64,000 nt of DNA from assembly GCA_964035575.1 (NCBI GenBank), contig OZ037899.1:682001-746000 (forward strand). The letters run 5' to 3'. Origin of the DNA: Rhynchopus sp. YZ270_cl-10 (Eukaryota; Euglenozoa; Diplonemea; Diplonemida; Diplonemidae). The translations under genes and the position numbers were made by a program. This document shows, in pieces, positions 9,326 through 20,130 of this stretch (its first letter is position 1; each line of letters opens with the position of its first letter). The notes under the pieces are model-generated. The model made no database searches. It saw only the letters and a program-made list of their open reading frames with translations, and had not been told where the DNA came from.

Positions 9326-9952
9326 ATAATTCTTCCGCTGCAAGGAACGATAGTTCGAACCTTCAAAAAGGGGAAAAAGAAAGAGGGGGTGATGAAAATA
9401 CTGGGCACCTAATGTTAGATCTTTGTAGTAGTATGTGTGTGGGAATTTTTTTTTTTTGTTTTGTTTTCACATCACAACAATTTTTTGTTACTTAGAGCGA
9501 ACGCAATGTTTCCCAAAAAATGTATTTATTGACCCACCTTTTTCTTTCAGTCGACCCCGTTTTCCACCCCCCGGGTAATCTCACCTCCCCACCACCCTCT
9601 CACCGCCGTGTGTTTCGAAAAACCCAGTCGAAAAAAAGGGAAAAAAAAATCAATAAAAAGAGGCGTGGCTCACAACCCCCCCTCTTAGTACCACAAAGGA
9701 AGTACAAAAAAAATGCACTTTATTTTGGTGTGTTAGTCACATCAAAAAAAAGCCAAAATATCTTGGCTATATTTCTATTCCTCTCCTTTATTTGTTCCAA
9801 AAGTTTTTTTTTTTAAACCCGCGTTTTGCAAAACATACAAAAAAAGATGGGATCATTTAATCCCTATACCTATGCTATCAATTTTATTGAAGGCGTACGT
9901 TGAAATACTTAAAACCCCTCTTTCTGAAAGGGATGTTTTACAAGAATATGAT

Positions 9953-10005
9953 AAGGTGACTAAGCACGGAGAGGCTTAGGATCATCTTATAAACTTTTCT
10001 TTATA
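9953..10005 (+). repeat. Short structured repeat H1
   Basis: GGTGACTAAGCACGGAGAGG then CTTAGGATCATCTTATAAAC and CTTTTC; a good copy of H1 with the CTAAGC/GCTTAG stem intact. Confidence 0.65.
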
Positions 10006-10202
10006 GTCAGGAGGGCTCTGGCCCCTTTTGGGTGTCAAAAAACCATGAGCCGCACAATGAATGGGTGATGTGCGCAATTCCTTGAGGACGCAGCACAACC
10101 CGATCCTGATGTATTGGAAAAAAAAAGCGATTTTTGAGGTAAAGCACCGCTTTTTGAGTGAGGAAAAAGGCCGCCTCTTTATGTGATCATCAGTCGATAC
10201 AA

Positions 10203-10325
10203 TCCTTTTTTTTGGCCTCAAAGAGGTTTCCTCTTCACTGCCAGGTAGTCAGTGGGAGCGTATTGCAGTAATAAAAATATCATCACAGAATCTTTATTAC
10301 ACACTTTTACGCACAAACAATTTTT
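10203..10325 (+). repeat. Dispersed repeat H8, uninterrupted copy (empty site)
   Basis: Matches 3296-3378 and continues directly into the part that lies at 3945-3975, reading CACAGAATCTTTATTACACAC where the other locus has the TIR element. It therefore shows the state before that insertion. Confidence 0.75.
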
Positions 10326-10340
10326 TTTTATGTCTCGTCG

Positions 10341-10400
10341 GGGGGAGACGACGCTGGTGGACAAAACTCTCTTTCGATTGAAAATATTATCTTAAAATCA
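10341..10400 (+). repeat. Short repeat H6
   Basis: GACGACGCTGGTGGACAAAA, a short gap, then TTTCGATTGAAAATATTATC. The segment TTTCGATTGAAAA can form a small hairpin. Other copies: 21085 and 30390; a weak one at 24949 lies just before the gene at 25001. Confidence 0.6.
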
Positions 10401-10445
10401 TATCTCGTACAATCTCACGACACAAAAAAAAAAAATTTCCCACAA

Positions 10446-10491
10446 AGAGCTTGGGTGTCTACACTAATACCAAAGTTTTCAAAAAAAAAAG
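10446..10491 (+). repeat. A-tailed short repeat H5
   Basis: TTGGGTGTCTACACTAATAC, CAAAGTTTTC and a ten-base A run; single copy. Confidence 0.55.
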
Positions 10492-10583
10492 AGTGAAAAA
10501 TAAAAATAAAACAGCGCACGGTTCTTTTGTTCGATTTCGTGTGCTGTATGTTGTTGACTTCAGAAGGCCTTCCAAAGAACGAG

Positions 10584-10640
10584 ATGAGTACTGATCCTAC
10601 CTCGGTAGGTGATTGTCGACACAACAACAACAACAAAAAA
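10584..10640 (+). repeat. A-tailed short repeat H7
   Basis: GAGTACTGATCCTACCTCGG, TAGGTGATTGTCGACACAAC, (AAC)n and an A run. CTACCTCGGTAG forms a small stem. Confidence 0.55.
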
Positions 10641-11047
10641 AAAATGCTATGTTCTGCCTCTGTTCTGTTCTGTTCTGTCCTATTTCCTTATAGGGTTTTG
10701 TGGTGTGTTTCTAGAAGGGTGTGTTGTGTCTGTTTAGGTGAGAAGGAACACATTCATATCTTTTTCTCCAGATTTTTTTTTTTTTAGGGGCTTTTTTTTT
10801 GAATAAAGCTGCGACGTGTAGTGGTGCTACCAACCACTCTTGTCCAATAGCCTAGTCAAAATGGTTTTTTTAGGGGCTTTTTTAAAGGTGACTGAACGAG
10901 AGACAAGGTTATCCACAATAAGACAACAAAACACCGGTAGGGGGTAAAAACCTAAGGTGCGTTTTTGGGATTTTCAAAAGCTCTAAGGAGGGGGGGTTTT
11001 TTTACCCTGCCGATGTTTGTTTTGTCTTACTGTAACTTTTCTTAGTT

Positions 11048-11515
11048 GTGTGAATGTGTCTGTGAGGCACATTCATCTTTCAAGTTTTCTTTCTTCACCT
11101 TTTTTTTTGTGGGGTTCGATACCCTGCTTCGGGTGTTCTAGAGCTGCCCCCTTTTTAGGTGACTAAGCATGAGAGGCTTAGGGTCATCTTATAAACTTTT
11201 CTTTTTTTTTTTTTTTTAGGGAAAAAATTGGTTCCGGAATGCGAAAAATTTCCCAAAAAAAACAAAAAAGTTCGAAAAATTAGCGAACACACCCCTGATA
11301 AAGATGTGTGTATGAATTGTGAGAGAGACACATCCATCTTTTCAAATTTCTCTCTCTTTTTTTTTTGCATTCCGGTGGCTCCTTTTCAACTCTATTACTT
11401 TTTTTCTTCTTTTTTTCTCTTTTTTTTTTTTTTGCACAACATATTTCTGAGAATTTTTCCCCCAAGCAAGGTGGCAGTGTGTGCCTGTGAGGCCCATTCA
11501 TCTTGAAGATTTCCC
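11048..11515 (+). repeat. Cluster of hairpin repeats H9 and H1
   Basis: Three H9 copies (about 11048-11100, 11293-11362, 11468-11515) share a TGTGT(C/G)TGTGAGGCACATTC-like hairpin followed by ATTCATCTT or ATCCATCTT and a T-rich run. An H1 copy (11157-11218) and an H2 start (GGGGTTCGATACCC, 11113) sit between them. Further H9 copies: about 17906, 20393, 22183, 23127. H9 and H1 share the TTCATCTT box. Confidence 0.55.
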
Positions 11516-12057
11516 TCATTTGTTCTTTTCCTTTTCTTTTTTTTGCTACGGCGACAACTAAGGGCTTTTTATCAATTTCACTTTTTTTTTTTGTCAAAAA
11601 GAAAATCCAAAATGTGTAGTTGTGTCTACCCCCCTCCTTTCACCCCATCTAAAGAAGTGGGGAGAAGAGGGGGTCTTTTTTGTGGGTCCCGTAAATCACA
11701 CTAATTTGTAAGAAGGGGAAAAAATATGCAGACAAAAAAGGCAAACCGAGAGAAAAAAAAAACCAAAACAAGAATATGACTAAACCAAAACGAAGGTTCA
11801 AAAAAACCGCCTTGTAGTGCAAACAAAAAAAATATCGTATCCCCTTCCACTTCCACTTCCTCATTTTTCCTTTTACATTGTCTCCCACTCCCCCATCATC
11901 CCCCAAATCCTCCTCCCCCCCTTGTACATCAAACCACCAACTACCACAGAAACGAAACCACAACACACAAAAAAAAAACACCCCAAGCAATTTTGCTTTG
12001 GGTTTAAAGAGGAGACTTTCCCCCCCCCTCCCACTCCCCCCATCCCCCATTTTTTTT

Positions 12058-12108
12058 TCTTTTTTCTTTTTCATTTTTCTCCCCTCCTCTCTTTTCCCCC
12101 TTCTTTAG
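12058..12108 (+). promoter_or_regulatory. Probable 3' splice (trans-splice) acceptor
   Basis: About 50 bases of almost pure pyrimidine end in TTTAG, two bases before the ATG at 12111. No upstream coding exon is visible. Such an acceptor right at the start codon suggests addition of a spliced leader. Confidence 0.45.
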
Positions 12109-12110
12109 CT

Positions 12111-13844
12111 ATGCTCGCGGGGCTCTGGTTGGTTTTGTGTGTAGCGTCTGAAGCGACGCTATCGCCTTCTATCTTTTATATCCCGCCTTGCGCAAGCTTT
12201 TCGATGGATGGATGCTTCACACAGCCGTTGTATTGTGAATGGGATCATGGAGGAGGGGTGTGCAGGAATAGCAAATGCTTGGAGCTTTCGACCGATACTC
12301 CATCTACATCTACGGTGTCCAACTGCGCAGCATCTGTGGGATGTGACATTCGACACCAAAATGGGCATATCTACTGTGGACCATCGAATGATAGGGTATT
12401 GTGCAATTTCTCTCGGGAGGAATGCGATTCGCAGCCGTTTTGCTCTTTACAGACGACTCCTATCGTGGAGTGCGTTATGCTGGATCTTGAATCGTATTGC
12501 CACTCAGCTTCTGCAACAGACTGTCTAAAAAAACGACCCCAATGTGACTATAACGCAGTAACACAACAATGTGAGCGTGCGCTCTGTGGCTTCTATCCTA
12601 TCCAATCCCTTTGCACCCCTTCTTACTGTGAATGGATAGCACAAAACACAACGTGTCAAGCGAAGCAGGATGTCTGCGAAGGACTGCCTATATACGAATG
12701 CGATCGGTCAGAAAAATGCGGGTTTGACAAGACCTGCGGAGAATGTGCGGGGGTAACACATCAGGTGGGGTGTGAAGTGATGGTAGGGTGTGCTTGGGAT
12801 AAACGGAGTTCCGAATGCAAAAAGGAGTTCGCATGCGCGCAATTAGAAGGGGCAGGAGCATGCAAAAAACACCGTGAATGCTACTACAATGAAGTCACCA
12901 ATGTCTGCGTCGAACCGGAGGGTGCACCACCATGCCATAGCCCTTATATGACTGAGTCTGCATGCAAACGGCATCCTTCGTGCGTTTTTTCTTCAGGAAG
13001 GTGTACTGCAAAACGGCATACCGAATCGTGCAATGGTCTTTCCCCGAATAAATGTAGGTGGAACCCGAAGTGTCGTTTAGACCGTCAAGGCTCGCGATGC
13101 ACCAGAATCGATTCATGCAGTAGATCGACAGACCAAACGCATTGTCTTACCTCCCCCGAGGACTGCCATTGGGTGCAGAATTTGCACACCTGTACACACA
13201 TTTCGTTTGGTTGTGAGGAGCTTGCCCCGCAGGCGTGCAATGCGAAAGATGGATGCGCCTTTTGGGCAGATCGGTCGCAGTGTCTCCCAACATTGGGGTG
13301 TGCACGGCTGTCGAAGGAGATGTGTGTTGGGAGTGCGGGGAAAGGGAAATGTCAATGGGCGGGGGAGAAATGTCAGAAGAAGGCGAATGCGTGCAGTGTG
13401 GTGGATTTTTCTATTCCGACGATGTGCGAGAAGGAGGGGCTGTCGGCGTATTGCGAGGGGGTGGCGCCGGAGTGGAGGAGGCGGTCGGTTATGCTTGAAT
13501 CCTCTGCTCGCGATGGGCAGTTGGTCTTTGAGCTGGACGCAGGGACGATTCCTCTTTACGCAGAAACAAAGTCCTTTCTCTGCCGTCCCGACACACCCTG
13601 CGCGATCTGTGCTCCAGGGTACGCCCTCAACCGTTTCCTCGAAGTCGGCTGCGACAAAGAAGGCGATTTCGTCGCCATCCGAGGTCAAATCTGCATCAGA
13701 GAGAACACCGAATGCCGCCTCACCTTCGAACAGTGCTCAGAATCCGGAGGGCTCTATCATCCATTAACCCTCATTGCGGCAGGTGCGTCGAACCTCACCC
13801 CATCATGGGGAATGATGCTTCTCCTTTTTGCGTTGATGACATAA
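12111..13844 (+). CDS. Cys-rich secreted protein, probably GPI-anchored
   Basis: 577 residues, intronless. Residues 1-15 form a signal peptide (MLAGLWLVLCVASEA). Residues about 30-500 are a run of Cys-rich modules of roughly 40 residues with the pattern C-x(5-8)-C-x(4-6)-C-x-[WFY]-x(5-9)-C (for example CxWDKRSSEC, CxWVQNLHTC, CxFWADRSQC). This spacing recalls PSI-like or protist surface-antigen repeats, but I cannot name the family. After a less Cys-rich region the chain ends in a small-residue site (AAGASN) and a hydrophobic tail (WGMMLLLFALMT) with nothing behind it, as expected for a GPI-attachment signal. The start is the first ATG after the pyrimidine tract and AG; the open frame continues upstream only through low-complexity sequence. 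Surface location is well supported, function unknown. Confidence 0.85.
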   Translation: MLAGLWLVLCVASEATLSPSIFYIPPCASFSMDGCFTQPLYCEWDHGGGVCRNSKCLELSTDTPSTSTVSNCAASVGCDIRHQNGHIYCGPSNDRVLCNFSREECDSQPFCSLQTTPIVECVMLDLESYCHSASATDCLKKRPQCDYNAVTQQCERALCGFYPIQSLCTPSYCEWIAQNTTCQAKQDVCEGLPIYECDRSEKCGFDKTCGECAGVTHQVGCEVMVGCAWDKRSSECKKEFACAQLEGAGACKKHRECYYNEVTNVCVEPEGAPPCHSPYMTESACKRHPSCVFSSGRCTAKRHTESCNGLSPNKCRWNPKCRLDRQGSRCTRIDSCSRSTDQTHCLTSPEDCHWVQNLHTCTHISFGCEELAPQACNAKDGCAFWADRSQCLPTLGCARLSKEMCVGSAGKGKCQWAGEKCQKKANACSVVDFSIPTMCEKEGLSAYCEGVAPEWRRRSVMLESSARDGQLVFELDAGTIPLYAETKSFLCRPDTPCAICAPGYALNRFLEVGCDKEGDFVAIRGQICIRENTECRLTFEQCSESGGLYHPLTLIAAGASNLTPSWGMMLLLFALMT

Positions 13845-14224
13845 AAAAAAAGGGTAAAAGGAAGGAAAATGATTCCTTAAATTTCTGCAGTGTTGCAGAA
13901 AGGAACGGTCGCATTTGGGGGGAAAATTCTGCTCATTCTGGTGAAATATTTTCTCTAAAAAAAAAATGCGAAGCGATTCGAATCCATATGGTGGGGTCCT
14001 GTCGGATTATCAAAAAAAAAGGGGGTAGGATTTCCAGCAAGGATGTGTCAAATGAATGTATGGTGCGGATCTAGTGTTCTTGGACGATGCAAAAAAAAAA
14101 AAGTGGAGTGTGGATTTTTTTTTTTGGTGTCCTTGCCGCAAAGTCCTACCAAAGTGTTTGGCATGTGGGAGAGAAGGGTCAAAAAATGGGGTATAGCTTT
14201 TTATTGAATCCTACCAGCTTGCTT

Positions 14225-14320
14225 TAAAAGGAGAAATAGTTCTCACGGTACGGTCGCTAATCATACCTATGCATACTCATACAGGAGGATTGTGCAATCA
14301 ACGAAACTACTTCTATCACG
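14225..14320 (+). repeat. Short repeat with CAATCAACG end (pair with 18117)
   Basis: TTAAAAGGAGAAATAGTTCT, ACGGTCG(C/T)(T/C)AATCA, a variable loop and GATTGTGCAATCAACG are shared with 18117-18215. In the other copy the loop is flanked by a perfect AATCACCC/GGGTGATT stem. Confidence 0.55.
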
Positions 14321-14653
14321 TACCGTTGTTACTATTTTTTTTTTTGTCTGAATTTAGGCTGATTCAGCACTGCGAAAAGAAAAAAAGCTTATGGGATCTA
14401 AAAAAAGCTTTCCTTTTTTTGGTCACTCCAAACCGAAAAAGACACAAAAAAAACAATAGGTATCGGTACCATTTGAGGTGTTGCGAACCACCACGGACAA
14501 GCCGGACACCTGCAGGTGGGGTCGACCTGTCGGAACGACAACTGTTGCAGGTATATTTGACTTGCAACCTGATCAAATACCGTAATACACCTGTCGGATC
14601 CGACGGGTGACCACCTGTCGTGATTTCACCTGTCGGAAAAAAAAAATTGGACA

Positions 14654-14724
14654 GTGGAGATTGCACAACTGTGGCAACACGACCGAGGCAACTACACTAC
14701 TCCAACAATTTATCAAAAAAAAAA
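14654..14724 (+). repeat. A-tailed short repeat H4
   Basis: GAGATTGCACAACTGTGGCA, then ACTACACTACTCCAACAATT, TATC and an A run. This and 23341 are the most complete copies. Confidence 0.6.
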
Positions 14725-15208
14725 CGACTTGCAGGTGACCTGACTAGTCCGTGGTGACAGCTACTCTCACCCCCTGCCTTTTCTGGCGCGTGGTGGCAAA
14801 CCTACAAGCTACCTCCCTTCTGTGCAACCATGCTATACTACCGTGCCTGGCTTACTGATGGGGAGCCGCATTAGCGAATATGGAGGGGGGGAGGGGGGAA
14901 AGGGGAGGGGAGAGAAGGAAAAATGGGGAGCCATATTTGCACTCTGTGTGTGTGTGTTTTTTTTTTTTTTTTTGGGGGGGTGGCTCCCAACTGTATGATT
15001 CTTAGGACTGAAACAGGGTTAATGTCAGAAACCAATCTACTGAAGTTTCAACTTGTGCACGAAACATTTTACTTTTCTTTTCTACGTTTTGCAAAACACA
15101 CACCATACAAAGAAAGATGGGACCATTTTTGTTGATCCCTCACCATATACTATCAATTTATTGATTGCATATGATGAAAATATTTTTTTTTGTATTTTTT
15201 TCTTCTCG

Positions 15209-15260
15209 AGGTACACTGTCACAAGCGGGCTGTTGTATTTCAAAGCAAACTTTTTCTTTT
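15209..15260 (+). repeat. Short structured repeat H3
   Basis: Family with consensus AGGTACACTGTCACGAGAGG, GCTTTGTATTTCAAGTCAAA and a T run; here ACAAGCGGGCTG. Other copies: 15470, 20131, 22052, 22456, 23803, 35673, 45446. Confidence 0.6.
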
Positions 15261-15469
15261 CAGGTCTATTTCCAGGGTTTCGGTTTTTCAATTATTATTT
15301 TTTTTTTGGGGGTGGCTCCCGCGAACTCCCCCGTACGCGGAATAAGCCCTGCCGAAATGAACAGCTTGGGGGAAATAAGAGCACGCTTTTCAAGAAAAAG
15401 GATGTGTCTTTTTTTTCTCTTTCTCCTGAGACATTTTTATTTTATTTTTTGCACTTTCAGCTTTTACCA

Positions 15470-15522
15470 AAGGTACACTGTCACGAGAGAGCTTTGTATT
15501 TCAAGTCAAATTTATTTTTTTC
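15470..15522 (+). repeat. Short structured repeat H3
   Basis: AAGGTACACTGTCACGAGAG, AGCTTTGTATTTCAAGTCAA, T-rich run. Only 210 bp from the previous copy. Confidence 0.65.
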
Positions 15523-15732
15523 GTTTTTTTTTGGTCGCTTTACGTAACCCCCTGCGTGTTTGTTTGTTTCTGTGTTTATTTTTTTTTTTGTGCGCTTTTG
15601 TTGTTGTTATTTGATAACCGATAACCCACGTAGTACCAGTCCTGCGTCCTTCGGGCTGTTAACTTTCACCGTGTTATTTGCCATCGTACGTCTGTCACCA
15701 GCGACAGCGTCGACTTGATTTTGAAAAAAAAA

Positions 15733-15796
15733 TTATAGTGGATCACACTCCAGGGTGTCCACACTATTACAACCAAGTTTTCAAAAAAAACAAAAC
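15733..15796 (+). repeat. A-tailed short repeat H5
   Basis: TATAGTGGATCACACTCCAG, GGTGTCCACACTATTACAAC, CAAGTTTTC and an A run. Confidence 0.55.
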
Positions 15797-16674
15797 AAAA
15801 GTGGGAACTGCACTTCCTACGCCCACTTCCAAAATTTTATCAATTTTTTTTTTTATTTCTTTGAGCTGTTTTGTGTCACTGGCCAACAGATTATCAAGAA
15901 CAAAAAAAAAAAGTTAAAAAAAAAAAAACAAAATCTTTCTCGAGTAAGGATTATATGCGTCTAATGGCCTTAAAAGCCGAACCATTTTTTTTGTACAGAA
16001 AATAAAGCAGTGCAGACTGCTTTTGCGTGGGCAGCTGCACTGATCCAAACCCCTCCCCCCCGCAGTGTTGGCAGGTTTAATACAGAGTGTCTAAAACAGG
16101 TGTACTAAACTGTACTAAACTTTTGGGGTGCTGTACTAAAACCAACACTGCCTCCCCCCCCCGCTTAACCCTTTTTTATATCGAAGACGATAATGAACCA
16201 GCCCCCCCAGGTCACCCCCACCTATCCACACATATTTAATGCGTGCATTTCACACTTTATGTATTGCCACAGTGACCCCCCGGTCATGGCTTTTTTTTTT
16301 GACCAGCCTTCGGAGACCCGAGCACGAAATCGCGCAATTTACCACCCGGTTTTCGATCGGTCATTGACCAGGTTTGATTTGTCAAATGAAAGAGCTAGGT
16401 TGGGTCATATATTTTGTGTTATCAAGCATTGCCGAATAGAAATGGAAAACGACGGATTGGTGCGTGCCCGCTTTAGCGCATTGGTTTTCCACTAACATAC
16501 ACATCACTCACATTCATCAGTGAAAAAAACACAACCCTTTTGCGGTGCGATAAAACGAAAAAGTGTTTTCTTTATTTCACTTAACTGTCATATCCTGAAG
16601 TCGTTTTCTATTTTTTTCTGAAGGGCTGCTTACCGAAACAAAGACGAAACGAGGGTTTTAATTTTTGTTTCCCT

Positions 16675-16772
16675 CCCAAGCGCAACACTCCGGGGTTCGA
16701 TAACCCCGCGGAGTGTCAGTACCCTGCCTTCCAGAGGCGTTTTGCGCTATCAACTTCACTTTGTTTTTTTTT
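16675..16772 (+). repeat. Short structured repeat H2, best copy
   Basis: The order is CCCAAGCGCAACACTCCG, GGGGTTCGATAACCCC, CGGAGTGTCAGTACCCTGCC, TTCCAGAGGCGTTTTGCGCT, ATCAACTTCACTTTG and a T run. The first half folds as nested stems: ACACTCCG with CGGAGTGT outside GGGGTT with AACCCC. GGTTCGAT resembles a Pol III B box but lacks its final CC. Other copies: 4199, 16985, 22902, 29957, 44309. Confidence 0.65.
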
Positions 16773-16984
16773 TCCTATTTCGAAGTTCTGTTCCGGTCAT
16801 ATTCAAAATTCATTTTTTTTTTTCTTTTAGACGTTTGGGGAAGAAAGAAGGTACGGTGGTAGCACATCTTATTCAGATGTTTACTCTACACTACAAAAAA
16901 AAACCAAGTTTTTCAAAAATGAAAGAAATAACCAAAAACCTTTTGTAATCATATGACCCTCACCTGGATAGGGGTTTTTTCCTC

Positions 16985-17068
16985 CCCTACGGAGCGTCAG
17001 TGCCCTGCGTCCACCGAGGCGTTTGCACTATCAACTTCACTTCACTTCTTTCTTTTCTTTTTTTTTGA
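16985..17068 (+). repeat. Short structured repeat H2
   Basis: ACGGAGCGTCAGTGCCCTGC, GTCCACCGAGGCGTTTGCAC, TATCAACTTCACTTCACTTC and a pyrimidine run; lacks the GGTTCGAT half. Confidence 0.6.
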
Positions 17069-17192
17069 TTGTCCAACGTTTTCAACTAGAACCGCGTTTT
17101 GAAAACGAGCCCCCCCTTTTTTAGCCCTTTAAAGCTGGGTTTCAAGGCAACATTGGAGAGATATTGCAAGAAAGCAGGCATTTCCTGCTTTT

Positions 17193-17246
17193 AGATGACT
17201 AAGTACGACACGGCTTAGGTTCATCTTATAAACTTTTTCTTTTCCC
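17193..17246 (+). repeat. Short structured repeat H1
   Basis: GATGACTAAGTACGACACGG, CTTAGGTTCATCTTATAAAC, T-rich run. The stem survives as CTAAGT with GCTTAG through one G-U pair. Confidence 0.6.
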
Positions 17247-18116
17247 CCTCCCAGTCAGGCTTGCTATCTGGTGATAGTGGTCTATAATCAAACAACTTTT
17301 TTTCCCACCAATAAGACACATCATATTCGAGCAGGTCGTGTACGTTCCCTTCCCCTCAACCTGAGAATATGCCACACATTCCTTCATTCATTTTTTTATT
17401 CTATGTTCTATTCTGTTTCGGTTGTTTGGATGATTGTTGTGTTCGTGGTTATGGACATCCGGCATCCAAGTTTTCTTCTTCTTTTCTTTTTGTGTTCTGG
17501 CATCAGTTTTTTTTGATTCTCTTCAGAGATATTTTCCTTTTAGATGCACACGATTCATCTCAGGAGGGGGGGTTTTTTTTTTCCTTAGGGCATCCGGTAT
17601 CGGCTATGAACCGTAGCATAACAAGAAAGAAGAGAGACTCCAGGGTCTCATATTGCGTCTGTTTTTCTCAAGAGCTTCGGGTGTTCTTCCACTATTGTGG
17701 GTTTGCCGTTGGAACGGAAGCACCTACCCATTTTGCCGCTCTTCCTATTTGTGTTTCGCGGGTACACAGGCAGCACACATCTCCTCCCCCCTCCACACGT
17801 GGCAGTTGAGCCTTGTTGTGGTTGCTCCCTGGCCTGACGTATTTTTTTTTTATTTTTTTTTTTTGGTGTTTTTTTGTGTTTGCACTTACAACTTCTATTT
17901 GTGTGATTCGTGATGTGTATGCACGTGATGCATATTCACCTCTCAACTTTTTGTTTGTTTTTTTTTGTTATGAGAGAACCCTTGTTATGTACTATTTTAT
18001 TATTTTATATATAGGTGGCTGGCAGAAAGAAAATGAAGCTTTTGGTTTGTTCTTTTGCAAACGCCCTTTTTTATTTTCATTTCATTGTTTTTTATACCTA
18101 CAAAAGCAGTAGCTTA

Positions 18117-18215
18117 AAGGAGAAAATAATTCCTCAGATACGGTCGTCAATCACCCCCTCCAAGGGTGATTGTGCAATCAACGGGAAAACCTTTTTTCCC
18201 TTTTTACCTATCAGA
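18117..18215 (+). repeat. Short repeat with AATCACCC/GGGTGATT hairpin
   Basis: Pair of the repeat at 14225. The eight-base stem is perfect around CCTCCAA. It ends in GTGCAATCAACGG followed by A and T runs. Confidence 0.55.
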
Positions 18216-19289
18216 GTTACTATTGCTTTAATATGATGGCAGTGAATTGTTGTTTGTGAAGGGCAACATCACACTCTATCGGTTCTCCAAAGTTCCCCCC
18301 ATTATTATTTATCTTCAAACCCACCCTCTCTTCCCAACAGGCCACGCTTCTTGGCTGATAACTCATAACAGACCCTCCCAAAAAAAGAGGAAAAAAACGA
18401 GGGCAAATAAACCAGGAAATGCACAAAAAAATGTATTTCGACAATTGTTGAGTTCACGAAATCCCCCACGACGGGAGCCATCGGGAAACATTGTGTACAG
18501 AACCTGCCTGCTTCAGATGGGGGTTGTCAAAAAAAAAATTAAAAAGGAATAACGTGCTGACCATCAAAAGGCATCCCGTTGTCGAATTATCGAAATAAAA
18601 GTAAAAAAAAAGTAAAATTAAAACATCTTTGAAGAACAAATGCCAAAGGAAAACCAACCAGTATTTCCCTTTGGATTATCCTGACCCCCAGGCCTCAGAC
18701 ACTGGGGGGTAGGCAGGCCAACTTTGGTTTGGGGAGGTGCACCAGGTACAGAAAATGACATGTCCATGTCATTCTAACGTATTATCACGCTGACATGTGG
18801 GCAAACTTTTTCCGGGGGGGAAAAAAATAATAGCCAGCGAAGGACTGCTTATCCCCCCCTTTGTTTGCTGCCTTTGTTCACTTCCCCCCCCTATCTCAAG
18901 CTCTTGCCTTGGTCATGCTGCAAAAGTAAACAAACAAATAAGTAAAAAAGTACAAAACAAAGTAGCAAAAGCGACAAACTTTCAATCCCCCCACATCTCA
19001 AGCTCTTGCCAAATAGGAAATAGAAACGACAGAGTAGCTTGTTACCCCCCTTCTTTTTTTCTTCCCACGCACCAATGCAACTATGTGCAATATTCCGCAC
19101 AGGAAAATTTGCCCAGAGGGCTGATTTTTCAATGCAACACAGTAAACAAAATTCCAGCAAAACCTAGAACAAAAAAAGAGCAAGCCACCCTGCCTCGACC
19201 ACGCTAAAAAGTCGGAGGTGCCTGCATTAATAACTTCGCCCCCCCTTTTTTTTTTAAATGGCAGCAACATTATTTGTCCCCTCCTCTTT

Positions 19290-19918
19290 CATATGGGTCG
19301 ATGCGTAAAACCCCCCCTCCCCTAAATTTCACTACGATTTTTGAGGTTTTACCAGAAATCAGCGCCGAAAACTGCCCAGAACCACCCCAAAAACCATTTT
19401 CCGGCGGGTTTTGGGGGCTTTTGGGCAAAAATATACTTATTTTGACCCATTTTGGGGTATTTTTGCGTGTTTTTGGGCTATTTTTACTCCCTACCCCCAG
19501 AACAGATAGACACATAAAGAATGCCCAGAGTTGGACTCAACACAGACGATATAATCGGTGACTCCTCTGACGAGGAGCACGATCCTGTCCCTCAAGAAGA
19601 AGAAGAGATGACAGAGGCCCTTCACCGCATGGCTAAGAGAACGCGGTCTTTTATTTCTTCAGTTTCCTCAGTTTCACATAAAACGTGTGAAACCTGCGGT
19701 AAGACGGGCCACAATACACGTTCATGTCCAAAAAAGCGTCGCACATCATAAAAAAGACCCCAAAACACCCTCCCAGGGTCCCCAGGCCCCCCAGACCCCC
19801 CAAACACCCCTTGTACATGCACCTCGACCTCTCATAGCCTCCCAACAGAAATATAAAAAAATCAAAAATCGTAGTGAAATTTAGGGGAGGGGGGGTTTTA
19901 CGCATTCACCCATATGGG
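19290..19918 (+). mobile_element. 0.63-kb TIR element encoding a zinc-knuckle peptide
   Basis: Terminal inverted repeats of about 50 bp: ATGCGTAAAAC, a C run, CTCCCCTAAATTTCACTACG, ATTTTTGA at 19301-19344 and its complement at 19862-19906. CATATGGG occurs at both edges (19290-19297 and 19911-19918) as a likely 8-bp target duplication, although the ambiguous palindromic core leaves a base or two of doubt. One small frame (19521-19751) lies inside. Element size, TIRs and duplication length agree with a deleted Mutator-like element. Confidence 0.7.
19521..19751 (+). CDS. Short zinc-knuckle (CCHC) protein of the TIR element
   Basis: 76 residues. An acidic N-terminal part (DDIIGDSSDEEHD, EEEE) precedes a Ser-rich segment and a canonical CCHC knuckle, CETCGKTGHNTRSC (C-x2-C-x4-H-x4-C, about residues 55-68), then a basic end (PKKRRTS). 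The knuckle sequence C..CG..GHN.R.C is the form found at the C-terminus of many Mutator-like transposases. No DDE catalytic region is present, so it could be a leftover transposase tail with its own ATG, or a separate accessory DNA/RNA-binding peptide. The ATG is preceded by AAAGA, with no pyrimidine/AG acceptor close by. Expression is unproven. Confidence 0.6.
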   Translation: MPRVGLNTDDIIGDSSDEEHDPVPQEEEEMTEALHRMAKRTRSFISSVSSVSHKTCETCGKTGHNTRSCPKKRRTS

Positions 19919-20130
19919 AAAACACTTCACAGAAGATTCCTTCTGATAGCAAACCCATACCGCTGTACGACCCGGCCCCACCCTTCCTCTCTGACTACAC
20001 GTCTACAGCACCACCTAATCAATAAATAAACCGAGCATAAAGCACTTTCAAAAAAAAAAAAAACATTTTCAAATCCTCCCCCTCTTTTCCGACCGAGCTG
20101 CGTTTTAAGTTTCAACTACTCTTTTTTTTT

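Larger units (their letters stand above)
8237..12058. other. Gene-poor stretch of short repeats
   Basis: No gene supported on either strand. The DNA is a patchwork of A and T homopolymers and short dispersed repeats, listed separately. A TATAAATA at about 8265 is the only promoter-like string I noticed. The reading frames here are low-complexity Lys/Phe-rich products of the homopolymers. Confidence 0.7.
13845..19289. other. Gene-poor stretch of short repeats
   Basis: No gene supported on either strand. Contents are homopolymers, the short repeats listed separately and a purine-rich tract (GGGGAG)n-like at 14880-14930. At 18700-18800 there is a palindrome-rich patch (AATGACATGTCCATGTCATT). 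A frame at 16193-16495 was considered and dropped. Confidence 0.65.

Noticed and set aside
16193-16495. 100-codon frame in the gene-poor region
   Set aside because: Contains a homopolymer Phe run and GGTCA(T)...TGACC inverted pieces; no family resemblance and no supporting context.
16690-16712. tRNA gene around GGGGTTCGATAACCCC
   Set aside because: The B-box-like string is present, but there is no acceptor stem, anticodon arm or A box at the right distance; the same holds for GTTCGAACC at 9352 and GGTTCAAACC at 57449.
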